Assembly: GCA_934274515.1 (NCBI GenBank)
Contig: CAKQTC010000001.1
Coordinates: 62,001-126,000, forward strand
Direction of reading: 5' to 3'
DNA from: an uncultured Clostridia bacterium
GTDB taxonomy: Bacteria > Bacillota > Clostridia > Christensenellales > DTU072
DNA length: 64,000 nt
Every line of letters begins with the position of its first letter. Positions within the stretch are counted from its first letter, which is position 1. The notes below the pieces were generated by a model. The model was given only the letters and a program-made list of their open reading frames with translations. It was not told the origin of the DNA and made no database searches. Made by a program: the position numbers and the translations under genes. Below are positions 7,813-15,635 of the stretch, one piece after another.

Positions 7813-8184
7813 CTACGCTTTCTTAGAACGGCTTACGGTACGCTTCGGTCCTTTGCGCGTGCGTGCGTTCTGTTTCGTGCTTTGTCCTCTTACGGGAAGA
7901 CCCTTTCTGTGTCTTACTCCTCTGTAACAGCCGATGTCTTTAAGTCTTTTTATATCCAAAAAGACCTGTCTTCTAAGGTCGCCTTCTACCATTACGTGAG
8001 TTTCTATATATTCACGAATAGCGGCTACCTGATCTTCGGCAAGGTCTTTAACTCTTATATCGGGGTTTACGCCGGTCGCTTCCAAAATTTTGTTGGAAGT
8101 AACTCTGCCGATACCGTAGATATAAGTCAATCCGATTTCTACTCTTTTTTCACGGGGTAAATCTACACCTGCAATACGAGCCAT
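7813..8184 (-). CDS. rpsM: 30S ribosomal protein S13
   Basis: Head protein of the 30S subunit that contacts the P-site tRNA and 50S. 123 aa, starting MARIAGVDLPREKRVEIGLT and ending in a basic tail with RKGLPVRGQ, TRKGPKRT. It has SD GGAGG. It is preceded by 313 nt without a gene, containing a promoter and structured sequence, so it can be expressed separately from the genes upstream. Confidence 0.98.
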   Translation of the reverse strand: MARIAGVDLPREKRVEIGLTYIYGIGRVTSNKILEATGVNPDIRVKDLAEDQVAAIREYIETHVMVEGDLRRQVFLDIKRLKDIGCYRGVRHRKGLPVRGQSTKQNARTRKGPKRTVSRSKKA

Positions 8185-8456
8185 CTAAAACTAACCTCCA
8201 TAATCCTTTTAAGTTTTTCTTTGTTTATCTATGTCAATCAATGAAGGAAACCGTCTTTTTTTGGTGGTAAACGGTTCAGCCGCCTTCGATATTGAATTCG
8301 CTTTTCTTCCCCGCCGCGGCTTAAACGCTCCGTCGCGGGTGCCTTCTAAAAAACCGTGCTATAACCCGCTTCTCTCCGTTTCGGAAAAGCGAGTTATAGT
8401 TCGTCGTCTTTTTTCGCTACTTTATCGTATGAAAATTACTCTCTATACTAATAGCG
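8185..8456 (-). ncRNA. Candidate structured leader RNA upstream of rpsM
   Basis: About 270 nt of untranslated RNA predicted from the promoter at 8463-8492. A long imperfect hairpin at 8359-8399 pairs CTATAAC with GTTATAG and then CGCTT with AAGCG; 5 nt later on the minus strand comes a T6 run, which gives an attenuator-like shape. Nearer the gene, AACCGT and ACGGTT can pair. A ribosomal-protein autoregulatory leader (S4 or S13) is the obvious hypothesis. I recognise no known RNA family, and no open frame fills it. Confidence 0.45.
8359..8399 (-). terminator. Attenuator-like hairpin inside the rpsM leader
   Basis: Outer arms 8359-8365 and 8393-8399 are exact complements, with further pairing inside to a small loop near 8381. 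The T6 run is at 8349-8354 (A residues on the plus strand), five nt beyond the stem. It could end transcripts before rpsM in one fold. Confidence 0.4.
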
Positions 8457-8462
8457 TTTGAC

Positions 8463-8492
8463 ATTATACCATACCACATACGGGTTTGGCAA
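8463..8492 (-). promoter_or_regulatory. Internal promoter of the alpha operon (rpsM-rpsK-rpsD-rpoA-rplQ)
   Basis: Minus strand: -35 TTGCCA (8487-8492), 18-bp spacer, extended -10 TGGTATAAT (TATAAT at 8463-8468). It stands directly after the rpmJ stop. Confidence 0.7.
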
Positions 8493-8497
8493 ACGAT

Positions 8498-8614
8498 TTA
8501 GCCTTGTTTTTGTTTGTGTTTCGGATATTTCGAGCAAATTACCATTACTCTTCCGTTCCTTCTGATGATTTTGCATTTATCGCAAATAGGTTTTACCGAC
8601 GGTCTGACTTTCAT
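8498..8614 (-). CDS. rpmJ: 50S ribosomal protein L36, zinc-binding type
   Basis: Smallest 50S protein, 38 aa. It reads MKVRPSVKPICDKCKIIRRN and ends KYPKHKQKQG. Zinc ligands C11, C14, C27 and H33 are all present, so this is the zinc form. SD GGAGG lies seven nt before ATG 8614. It sits 35 nt after infA in the usual Firmicutes order. Confidence 0.97.
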   Translation of the reverse strand: MKVRPSVKPICDKCKIIRRNGRVMVICSKYPKHKQKQG

Positions 8615-8649
8615 TTTTAACCTCCGCTTTTTTTGTTTTTTCTCAAGAT

Positions 8650-8874
8650 TTATCTCTTTTTCTCTCTGAATACTATTCTGCCCTTGTTCAAGTCGTAAGG
8701 ACTCATTTCTACCTTAACCGGGTCGCCTACGCACACCTTTATCGTATGCTGACGCATCTTTCCGCATAAATACGCGGTGATGATATGCCCGTTTACTAGT
8801 TTAACCTTGAAGGTCGTTCCCGGTAACAACTCGGTAACAACGCCTTCTACTTCGATTACGTCGTCTTTCGACAT
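8650..8874 (-). CDS. infA: Translation initiation factor IF-1
   Basis: Single S1/OB-fold protein that binds the 30S A site during initiation. 74 aa with KDDVIEVEGVVTELLPGTTF, the conserved GKMRQHTIKVCVGDPVKVE, and end DLNKGRIVFREKKR. SD-preceded; between the KOW gene and rpmJ. Confidence 0.97.
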   Translation of the reverse strand: MSKDDVIEVEGVVTELLPGTTFKVKLVNGHIITAYLCGKMRQHTIKVCVGDPVKVEMSPYDLNKGRIVFREKKR

Positions 8875-8890
8875 CTTGCTCCTCCGCTTT

Positions 8891-9160
8891 CTACGAGTTA
8901 TATTTGCGCAGCGCTTTATACACTTCCGCGTCGCATATCTTGTTTCCGATTCGCATCTTTTCCGCTACGCTTTCGAGTATCTCGTCCGTTACGCGTAAAT
9001 GCTTTATCTTCTTCTTCTTCGGCGCGCTCAACTTCCTTATGTCGCCGTCCACAATCGCAACGTAATCGTCGTCGATTATCTCCGATACCATAAAATAGTT
9101 TCCTTCGTCGCGTCCCGCTCGACTGTATACCACCGTTCCGACGGTAATAGGTCTTTCCAT
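8891..9160 (-). CDS. KOW-domain RNA-binding protein
   Basis: Small protein of 89 aa of the L14e-like KOW family that Clostridia encode between map and infA. It is presumed to bind ribosomal RNA, but its exact role is not established. The KOW part is near the start (VGTVVYSRAGRDEGNYFMV); then a Lys-rich stretch SAPKKKKIKHLRVTDE. I chose ATG 9160 because GGAG stands six nt upstream. An ATG four codons earlier (9172) overlaps the map stop as TAATG and would allow coupling instead. Confidence 0.8.
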   Translation of the reverse strand: MERPITVGTVVYSRAGRDEGNYFMVSEIIDDDYVAIVDGDIRKLSAPKKKKIKHLRVTDEILESVAEKMRIGNKICDAEVYKALRKYNS

Positions 9161-9171
9161 TCCTTTCTCCA

Positions 9172-9918
9172 TTAGAGCGTCAATATCTCTACTCCGTCAT
9201 CCTTTATCACGAGCGTGTTCTCGTAATGCGCCGACGGCTTGCCGTCGTCCGTCACCACCGTCCAACCGTCGCTCCCGTAACATACCTCGTACGTCCCGAG
9301 ATTTATCATCGGCTCGACCGCTATCGTCATATTCTTAAACAAACGCAGCCCTCTGCCTTCGATGCCGAAGTTCGGTACGTTCGGGTCTTCGTGTACCGAC
9401 GTCCCTATTCCGTGTCCTACAAGGTCGCGAACGACCCCGTACCCGAAACTCTCCGCATAACTTTGTATCGCGTGTCCTAGCGTTCCGAGCCTCGTCCCCG
9501 CTTTGAGGACTTTAACCCCTTCGAAGAAACTCTGTTTCGTTACTTCCGCAAGTTTCCTTTTCTCAGGCGATACGTTCCCGATGCAAACCGTTCTCGCAGC
9601 GTCGGTATGTACTCCGTGCATTCCCACTCCGCAGTCCAGTTTCAACAGCACGCCGTCTTCTACTATTCTCTTCTTCGACGGTATCCCGTGTACGACTTCT
9701 TCGTCTATGGATATACACACGCTCGCAGGGAACCCGTCGCATCCGAGGAATGACGGCACTCCGCCTTCTTTCTTGATGTACTCGTACGCGATTCTGTCGA
9801 GTTCATAGGTGCTTATTCCGACTTTCGCTCTCTCTTCGAGAAGTTTCAGTACGTCTCCGAGCACCTTACCCGCTTTTCTCATTGCGGCGATTTGCTCTTC
9901 GCTTTTAACGGTTACCAC
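9172..9918 (-). CDS. map: Type I methionine aminopeptidase
   Basis: Cytosolic metalloenzyme that removes the initiator methionine. 248 aa, type Ia length, with no N-terminal extension. Metal and active-site residues are visible in order: EEVVHGIPS (His), LDCGVGMHGVHTDAARTVC (two Asp), VGHGIGTSVHEDPNVPNFG (His), VEPMINLG (Glu) and HYENTLVI (Glu). It begins with GTG at 9918, 14 nt inside the end of adk, with GAAGG upstream, and so is translationally coupled to adk. Confidence 0.95.
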   Translation of the reverse strand: MVTVKSEEQIAAMRKAGKVLGDVLKLLEERAKVGISTYELDRIAYEYIKKEGGVPSFLGCDGFPASVCISIDEEVVHGIPSKKRIVEDGVLLKLDCGVGMHGVHTDAARTVCIGNVSPEKRKLAEVTKQSFFEGVKVLKAGTRLGTLGHAIQSYAESFGYGVVRDLVGHGIGTSVHEDPNVPNFGIEGRGLRLFKNMTIAVEPMINLGTYEVCYGSDGWTVVTDDGKPSAHYENTLVIKDDGVEILTL

Positions 9919-10528
9919 TCAAAACCTTCTTTACGTCTTCGTAAACGGCGTCGATAGTCCTGTTTCCGTCTACCGTAACAAGTTTGTTCCTCTTTTCGTA
10001 AAAATCGATAAGAGGTGCGGTCTGTTTTTGATAGACGTCAAGACGTGCCTTTACGGTTTCTTCGTTGTCGTCCGCTCTTTGATACAGTTTTCCGCCGCAC
10101 TTGTTGCAAGTATCCGACTTGTGCGTGGATACGTGGTAACTTTCTCCGCACGCGCACATTCTTCTGCCACTTATTCTGTCGGTAATAACCCCGAAATCCA
10201 CATCGATGTTTATCACGACGTCGATGTCCGCGAGTTTTTCCAACGCCTCGGCTTGCGCGACGGTACGAGGGAACCCGTCGAGAAGAAAACCGTTTTTGCA
10301 ATCTTCTTTACGGATTCTGTCCGCCACTATTCCGACGACTACCTCGTCGGGAACGAGTTGCCCTTTGTCGATGAACGACTTGGCAAACTTCCCGAGTTCG
10401 GTGCCTTCTTTAATATTTGCTCTGAGCGCGTCGCCCGTAGAGATATGCGCTATTCCGTATTCTTTTGCGATTTTCGTCGCTTGCGAGCCTTTTCCCGCTC
10501 CGGGGGCTCCGAGTAATATCAATTTCAT
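9905..10528 (-). CDS. adk: Adenylate kinase with zinc-type LID
   Basis: Interconverts AMP + ATP and 2 ADP. 207 aa. P-loop LLGAPGAGKGSQA at residues 4-16, STGDALR AMP site, LLDGFPRTVAQAEAL. The LID (about 123-152) has cysteines in RRMCACGESYH and CNKCGG. The first pair is spaced C-x-C rather than the usual C-x-x-C, and the LID loop is a few residues short, so zinc binding is plausible but not certain. It overlaps secY by one base (TAATG) and map by 14 nt, in the usual secY-adk-map order. Confidence 0.96.
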   Translation of the reverse strand: MKLILLGAPGAGKGSQATKIAKEYGIAHISTGDALRANIKEGTELGKFAKSFIDKGQLVPDEVVVGIVADRIRKEDCKNGFLLDGFPRTVAQAEALEKLADIDVVINIDVDFGVITDRISGRRMCACGESYHVSTHKSDTCNKCGGKLYQRADDNEETVKARLDVYQKQTAPLIDFYEKRNKLVTVDGNRTIDAVYEDVKKVLSGNR

Positions 10529-11850
10529 TATTTCAAAAATCCTCTGTTATTCTTGACGAGCAACTGACTTTGCAACTGTTTGTCGAGTTCTAGCGCAACG
10601 CTTACCACGATTAGCAATCCCGTCGCCGTAAACGCTCCGTTTAGTCCGATTTCTCCGAATCCGCTTATACGCAGGATATAGGTCGGAATAAGCGCGACGA
10701 ACCCGAGGTACAACGCTCCGAAAAGCGTAATGCGGTTGTTAATCTTTTTGAGATAATCGCTTGTCGATTTTCCGGGTCTGATACCGGGGATAAATCCGCC
10801 GTTTTGCTGTATCATTCTCGCGATGTCGTCCGGATTAAACTGTATCTGCGCATAGAAATACGCGAAGAATATAATCAAGAAAAACATAACTACGCCGTAC
10901 AGATAACCGCCTACGCCCATCCATTTGTACCACCATTGTACGAATCCGCTCTGAACGCTCGGATCTGCAAACTGCATTATCATTTGAGGGAACATAATCA
11001 AACTGGACGCAAAGATTATCGGCATAACGCCGCCGCTGTTTACCTTAATCGGAATGTTCGTTGATTGTCCGCCGTACATCTTGTTGCCTTTGATTTGCTT
11101 TGCATACTGCACGGGTATGCGTCTTTCGCTACTATCGACGAAAACGATAAGCCCGAACAGAAGAACCAAAAGCGCAAGGAACGCAAACAAGAACCAAACT
11201 CCGTCGTAAGTACCTGCTTTCGCCTGTTCCGGTATCTTATGTATCATCGCGCTCCACAGATCGCCTCCGAGGGTGGAAATAATACCCACGAAGATGATAA
11301 GGCTCGTTCCGTTTCCGATACCGTATTCGGTAATTCTTTCTCCCAGCCACATTACGAACGCACTACCGCCGGTAAGGATTATTACGATGAATATCATCGT
11401 GAACACCTGACTGGTCGTTCCGCTTCCGAACACGCCCGAGATACTCGATCTCCAACTAACGACGATACCTATCGCTTGGATAATTCCGAGCACTATCGAC
11501 ATATAGCGGGAGTATTGGTTGATTTTCTTTCTTCCGTCTTCTCCGTCTTTACTTAACTTCTCGAGTTTAGGAATAATAAGCGTAAGAAGTTGCATAATGA
11601 TGGATGCGTTGATGAACGGGACGATACCTAGCGCAAACAACGTACCGTTTTGCAGCGAGCCGCCCGTTATCGTATTTAACATTGAGAGAAGGTTGTTCTG
11701 GTTGTCGCACAGTTCTTTCCATACGGTAAAGTTAATGCCCGGAACCGGGATGAACGAACCTAATCTGTAAACCAACAGCAGTAATAGGGTTATTATAATT
11801 TTTTTACGTATGCTCTTATCGGCGAACGCGTTTTTCAGGGTCTGAAACAT
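10528..11850 (-). CDS. secY: Protein translocase subunit SecY
   Basis: Channel subunit of the Sec translocon. 440 aa, ten membrane segments. Family motifs include LLVYRLGSFIPVPGI, the plug region with TGGSLQNGTLFALGIVPFI, ERRIPVQYAKQ, and the C-terminal loop FIPGIRPGKSTSDYL. TAATG overlaps with both neighbours (rplO upstream, adk downstream) indicate coupled translation. Confidence 0.98.
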   Translation of the reverse strand: MFQTLKNAFADKSIRKKIIITLLLLLVYRLGSFIPVPGINFTVWKELCDNQNNLLSMLNTITGGSLQNGTLFALGIVPFINASIIMQLLTLIIPKLEKLSKDGEDGRKKINQYSRYMSIVLGIIQAIGIVVSWRSSISGVFGSGTTSQVFTMIFIVIILTGGSAFVMWLGERITEYGIGNGTSLIIFVGIISTLGGDLWSAMIHKIPEQAKAGTYDGVWFLFAFLALLVLLFGLIVFVDSSERRIPVQYAKQIKGNKMYGGQSTNIPIKVNSGGVMPIIFASSLIMFPQMIMQFADPSVQSGFVQWWYKWMGVGGYLYGVVMFFLIIFFAYFYAQIQFNPDDIARMIQQNGGFIPGIRPGKSTSDYLKKINNRITLFGALYLGFVALIPTYILRISGFGEIGLNGAFTATGLLIVVSVALELDKQLQSQLLVKNNRGFLK

Positions 11851-12299
11851 TACAGTACCTCGACTTTACCGCCTGCTTCCGTGATTTTTTTGGCAGCGGA
11901 TTCGGTAAATTTCTTGGCTTGCACGGTCAAACTTTTCGTAAGTTCGCCGTCGCCGAGAACTTTAAGTCCGTACTCCTCTATTTTGCTTATAATACCCTTT
12001 TCCCTTAATACTTCTGCGTTTACAACTGCTCCGTTGTCGAAATTGCTTTCGAGGGTAGCGATGTTTACGATAGAATAAACTTTCTTAAACAGCGCGTTCT
12101 TAAATCCTCTCTTCGGGATTCTACGCGTAAGGGGCATCGTGCCGCCTTCAAAGCCGGGTCTTACGCCGCCGCCGCTTCTCGCCCATTGACCTTTGTGTCC
12201 TTTACCGGAGGTTTTCCCCAGCCCGGAACCGATACCTCTTCCGAGTCTCTTTTCCGTCGTGTTCGCGCCTTGCGCGGGAGTTAGATTGTGTAATTTCAT
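11850..12299 (-). CDS. rplO: 50S ribosomal protein L15
   Basis: Late-assembly 50S protein. 149 aa with the basic glycine-rich start (LHNLTPAQGANTTEKRLGRG, GLGKTSGKGHKGQ) and the conserved FEGGTMPLTRRIPKRGF. The C-terminal globular part ends KITEAGGKVEVL. Overlaps secY by one base. Confidence 0.98.
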   Translation of the reverse strand: MKLHNLTPAQGANTTEKRLGRGIGSGLGKTSGKGHKGQWARSGGGVRPGFEGGTMPLTRRIPKRGFKNALFKKVYSIVNIATLESNFDNGAVVNAEVLREKGIISKIEEYGLKVLGDGELTKSLTVQAKKFTESAAKKITEAGGKVEVL

Positions 12300-12311
12300 T
12301 GTCTGCCTCCA

Positions 12312-12491
12312 TTATATTTCTTCGACTTTTACCAGATGGCTTACTTTCGTAATCATTCCTCTGATTGCCGGCGTATCTTCGTGTACTACCGTCTTGCCGA
12401 TTTTGCTGAGTCCGAGTGCCTTTACGGTCGCTTGTTGCTTAACTACGCGTCCGATAGTGGATTTTACCAAAGTGATTTTTAATTGCGCCAT
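12312..12491 (-). CDS. rpmD: 50S ribosomal protein L30
   Basis: Small 50S protein, 59 aa. It starts MAQLKITLVKSTIGRVVKQQ, continues with LGLSKIGKTVVHEDTPAIRG and ends VSHLVKVEEI. SD GGAGG. It occupies the gap between rpsE and rplO, where L30 is expected. Confidence 0.97.
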   Translation of the reverse strand: MAQLKITLVKSTIGRVVKQQATVKALGLSKIGKTVVHEDTPAIRGMITKVSHLVKVEEI

Positions 12492-12505
12492 AGTAAACCT
12501 CCTTT

Positions 12506-13012
12506 TTACAGACTTTCTACGTCGATGCCGCGAATACGCGCTACTTCTTCGGCAGTTCTCACTCTGCTGAGTCCGTCTATCGTCGCTTTTACACAGTTAA
12601 TCGGATTGTTGCTACCGATACTCTTGGTACGAATGTTTTTAATTCCCGTTACTTCGAGTACCGCACGCACGGGTCCGCCGGCGATAACTCCGGTACCTTG
12701 TTCGGCGGGCATAAGCATTACTTTGCCTCTTCCGAAAATACCTTGTATCGCGTGAGGTATCGTTTCGTCTACGATGGAAATGTTTACCATGTTCTTGATG
12801 GCGGCTTTGTTCGCTTTCTCGATTGCTTCGGGTACTTCCTTTGCTTTTCCGAGTCCGCAACCTACTCTGTTCTTTCCGTCGCCGACTACTACCAACGCGG
12901 CAAAACGCATATTTCTTCCGCCCTTAACGACTTTGGTAACTCTGTTTACGGATACCGTCTTTTTGATGAACTCGTCTTTGGGCTCTCTGCTGAATTTTTC
13001 GTTTCTTGCCAT
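12506..13012 (-). CDS. rpsE: 30S ribosomal protein S5
   Basis: Decoding-fidelity protein of the 30S body. 168 aa. N-terminal double-stranded RNA-binding fold with VNRVTKVVKGGRNMRFAALV and GDGKNRVGCGLGKAKEVPEA; C-terminal half with EQGTGVIAGGPVRAVLE and GIKNIRTKSIGSNNP. The glycine/basic loop where spectinomycin resistance changes occur looks ordinary. Confidence 0.98.
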   Translation of the reverse strand: MARNEKFSREPKDEFIKKTVSVNRVTKVVKGGRNMRFAALVVVGDGKNRVGCGLGKAKEVPEAIEKANKAAIKNMVNISIVDETIPHAIQGIFGRGKVMLMPAEQGTGVIAGGPVRAVLEVTGIKNIRTKSIGSNNPINCVKATIDGLSRVRTAEEVARIRGIDVESL

Positions 13013-13020
13013 AATACCTC

Positions 13021-13401
13021 CTAGATTTCAAGTCCGGCTTCTCTTGCGCCGTCCGCTACTGCGGCAACTCTACCGGTGTAGAGGTATCCGCCTCTGTCGA
13101 ATACTACTTTCTTTATTCCCTTCTCTGCCGCTCTCTCGGCAAGTACTTTGCCTACGAGTTTGCTCGCCTGGGTTTTGTTCATATCCGCGATTTGCGCCGC
13201 TATCTCTTTGTCGAGGGTGCTTGCGCTGACCAACGTATGTCCGTTTCCGTCGTTAGCCGTGTCGTCGATAATCTGCGCGTAGATATTGTTCAGAGACCTG
13301 TACACGTTCAAACGCGGTTTCTCCGCCGTTCCGGCAATATAATAACGCATACGATCGTGTCTTGCTTTTCTTTTTTCGTTTTTATCGATTTTGCTAATCA
13401 T
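13021..13401 (-). CDS. rplR: 50S ribosomal protein L18
   Basis: 5S rRNA-binding protein. 126 aa with RKARHDRMRYYIAGTAEKPR, LNVYRSLNNIYAQIIDD and the end FDRGGYLYTGRVAAVADGAR followed by EAGLEI. Eight nt before rpsE. Confidence 0.97.
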   Translation of the reverse strand: MISKIDKNEKRKARHDRMRYYIAGTAEKPRLNVYRSLNNIYAQIIDDTANDGNGHTLVSASTLDKEIAAQIADMNKTQASKLVGKVLAERAAEKGIKKVVFDRGGYLYTGRVAAVADGAREAGLEI

Positions 13402-13416
13402 ATTACGCTCCTAATC

Positions 13417-13959
13417 TTATTTACCGTTTGCCTTTCCTTCTTTACGAAGAATGGTCTCGTTGCTGTAATGTATTCCGTAGCCGTGGTACGGTTCGGGTTT
13501 TCTAACCGCTTTGATGTTCGCGGCTATCTGCCCGACGAGTTCTTTGTCAATGCCTTTTACCGTAATTTCGGTTATGGTCGGACATTCGAACTTAATGCCT
13601 TCGGGCGCCTCGATTTTTACGGGATGAGAATATCCTACGTTAAGTACAAGGTCCTTTCCGGTAACTTGCGCCTTATAACCTACGCCTGCGATAACCAGAC
13701 CTTTCTGGTATCCGTGAGAAACGCCGTGTACCATATTGTTGATAAGCGCTCTGTAAAGACCGTGAGCCGCTTTGGTGGATTTGATTTCGTTATCTCTGGT
13801 AACGTGTATCATCCCGTCTTCTACCGCTACTTTGATGTGCGGGTTTTCGATTTTTTGCGAAAGCGTCCCGAGTTTGCCCGTAACGGTTACTACGCCGTTT
13901 TCAAAAGTTACGTTCGCGCCGTCTTCGATTTTAATCGGTAATCTACCTATTCTTGACAT
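13417..13959 (-). CDS. rplF: 50S ribosomal protein L6
   Basis: Protein at the base of the L7/L12 stalk. 180 aa, two repeated domains. MSRIGRLPIKIEDGANVTFE at the start; VGYKAQVTGKDLVLNVGYSH in the middle; the signature-like KAVRKPEPYHGYGIHYSNE near the end. SD-preceded. Confidence 0.98.
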   Translation of the reverse strand: MSRIGRLPIKIEDGANVTFENGVVTVTGKLGTLSQKIENPHIKVAVEDGMIHVTRDNEIKSTKAAHGLYRALINNMVHGVSHGYQKGLVIAGVGYKAQVTGKDLVLNVGYSHPVKIEAPEGIKFECPTITEITVKGIDKELVGQIAANIKAVRKPEPYHGYGIHYSNETILRKEGKANGK

Positions 13960-13975
13960 AAATAACCTCCCTTTG

Positions 13976-14380
13976 TTACCAAATGTAAGCGAGTACTTCG
14001 CCGCCCGCTTTCATTGCGCGGGCTTTTTTGTCGGTCATTATGCCTTTCGACGTGGAAATAACCGCTATACCGAGACCGTTGAGTACCTTGGGAAGTTGAT
14101 CGTATCTGGCATAGATACGGAGTCCCGGACGGGATATTCTTTTTAGTCCGGAAATAACTCTTTCTTTGTTCTTTCCGTATTTGAGTTCGATTACAATGCT
14201 GTCCTGAACGCTGTTTTCTTCCTTTACTACGGTCGCGCTCTTAATATATCCCTCTTCAACGAGAATTTCGGCAATCGCCTTCTTAATGTTGGATGCGGGT
14301 ACGGTTACGGTGTCAAGTTTCGCCGTAAGTCCGTTTCTTATTCTGGTCAGCATATCTGCAATAGGATCTGTCATAGCCAT
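13976..14380 (-). CDS. rpsH: 30S ribosomal protein S8
   Basis: 16S rRNA-binding platform protein and a known translational repressor of spc operons in other bacteria. 134 aa, from MTDPIADMLTRIRNGL to the signature GIAVISTSKGIMTDKKAR and end GGEVLAYIW. 16 nt before rplF. Confidence 0.98.
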   Translation of the reverse strand: MAMTDPIADMLTRIRNGLTAKLDTVTVPASNIKKAIAEILVEEGYIKSATVVKEENSVQDSIVIELKYGKNKERVISGLKRISRPGLRIYARYDQLPKVLNGLGIAVISTSKGIMTDKKARAMKAGGEVLAYIW

Positions 14381-14399
14381 ATTATATATACCTCCTCTG

Positions 14400-14585
14400 T
14401 TACCAACTTGCTTTCTTCACGCCGGGGATTTCGCCTTTATAGGCAAGTTCCCTGAAACATATTCTGCAAATGCCGTATTTTTTGAGAACAGCGTGAGGTC
14501 TGCCGCAGATGCTACAACGGGTGTATTCTCTGGTGGAAAACTTTTGCTTTCTCTGTTGCTTGTTTATCATCGCTTTCTTTGCCAT
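14400..14585 (-). CDS. rpsZ: 30S ribosomal protein S14 type Z (zinc form)
   Basis: Head protein of the 30S subunit. 61 aa, the short zinc form, with two CxxC pairs in CSICGRPHAVLKKYGICRIC, and start MAKKAMINKQQRKQKFSTRE. SD GGAGG. Only this zinc copy is present in the window; no C-minus paralogue was seen. Confidence 0.97.
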   Translation of the reverse strand: MAKKAMINKQQRKQKFSTREYTRCSICGRPHAVLKKYGICRICFRELAYKGEIPGVKKASW

Positions 14586-14595
14586 TGTTTACCTC

Positions 14596-15150
14596 CTACT
14601 TCTCGAACGGCATTCCGAGTTGTTTCAACAACTCTTTTGCTTCTTCGTCGGTTTTAGCCGTCGTTACGAAACAAACGTCGAAACCTCTTACTTTTTCGAT
14701 TTGGTCGTAAGAAATTTCCGGGAAGATGAGTTGCTCTTTTACGCCCATAGCGTAGTTACCTCTGCCGTCAAACGAGTCCGCGGGTACGCCCTTAAAGTCA
14801 CGTACTCGGGGAAGCGCGATGCTTACGAGTTTGTCAAAGAAGTTCCACATTCTTTCGCCTCTGAGCGTAACCTTTGCTCCGACCACCATGTTTTCACGAA
14901 CTTTGAAGTTCGCAACCGATTTCTTCGCTTTGGTCTGTATCGCTTTTTGTCCGGCGATTTTTTCAAGTTCGCTTACGGCAATTTGAATACTCTTCGAGTT
15001 ATCCTTAATATCGCCGAGACGCATGTTGAGCGTGATTTTTTCAAGTCTGGGAACTTGCATCACGTTCTTGTAGCCGAACGTCTTTTCGAGTGCCGGTACT
15101 ACTTCTTTGTCGTAACGGATTTTAACTCTGTTTACATATTTGTCAGCCAT
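14596..15150 (-). CDS. rplE: 50S ribosomal protein L5
   Basis: 5S rRNA-binding protein of the central protuberance. 184 aa, with KNVMQVPRLEKITLNM, the conserved RVRDFKGVPADSFDGRGNYA, GVKEQLIFPEISYD and GFDVCFVTTAKTDEEAKELL. SD-preceded. Confidence 0.98.
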   Translation of the reverse strand: MADKYVNRVKIRYDKEVVPALEKTFGYKNVMQVPRLEKITLNMRLGDIKDNSKSIQIAVSELEKIAGQKAIQTKAKKSVANFKVRENMVVGAKVTLRGERMWNFFDKLVSIALPRVRDFKGVPADSFDGRGNYAMGVKEQLIFPEISYDQIEKVRGFDVCFVTTAKTDEEAKELLKQLGMPFEK

Positions 15151-15162
15151 CTGTCAGCCCTC

Positions 15163-15624
15163 CTACTCTGCGTCGGTCGTCGCGGGTGCGGTTTCTTCCG
15201 CAACGGTTTCAACCGGCTTTACTTCTTCGGCGGGAGCGTCAACCTTTTTCTTTCTTCTCGTCGTCGCTTTTGCCTTCGTTTTCTTTTCTTCTTTCGCTTT
15301 CTTGGTTTCGAGAACCGCTCCGCACTTAGCACAGATACGTACTTTCTTTCCGTCCGCTTCGCCCGTACGAATTCTCGTCGCCTTTCCGCAAGCGGCACAT
15401 ACCGCCATAACGTTACTGATGTCGGTAGACTTCGGCAACTCGATTATGCCCGCTCTGTCGTTGGCTTTTCTCGCTCTTACCGCTTTCTTTACGACGCTAA
15501 GGTCTTTTCCTTCTACGGTAACGCGTCCTGCCTCTCTGTCTACGGCTACGATTTGTCCGAATTTGCCTTTATCGTTTCCTGCGATGATTTTTACGTAATC
15601 GCCTTTTTTAACGCCTAAACTCAT
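15163..15624 (-). CDS. rplX: 50S ribosomal protein L24 with acidic/Ala-rich C-terminal extension
   Basis: Assembly-initiator protein of the 50S subunit. A KOW domain lies at the N-terminus (KKGDYVKIIAGNDKGKFGQI). Two CxxC pairs follow (CAACGK at about 83-88, CAKCG at about 104-108), as in many Firmicutes L24. At 153 aa it is about 50 residues longer than usual; the extra end is Lys-rich, then Ala/Glu/Pro/Val-rich and probably disordered (to ETAPATTDAE). Confidence 0.96.
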   Translation of the reverse strand: MSLGVKKGDYVKIIAGNDKGKFGQIVAVDREAGRVTVEGKDLSVVKKAVRARKANDRAGIIELPKSTDISNVMAVCAACGKATRIRTGEADGKKVRICAKCGAVLETKKAKEEKKTKAKATTRRKKKVDAPAEEVKPVETVAEETAPATTDAE

Positions 15625-15635
15625 TGTCTACCTCC

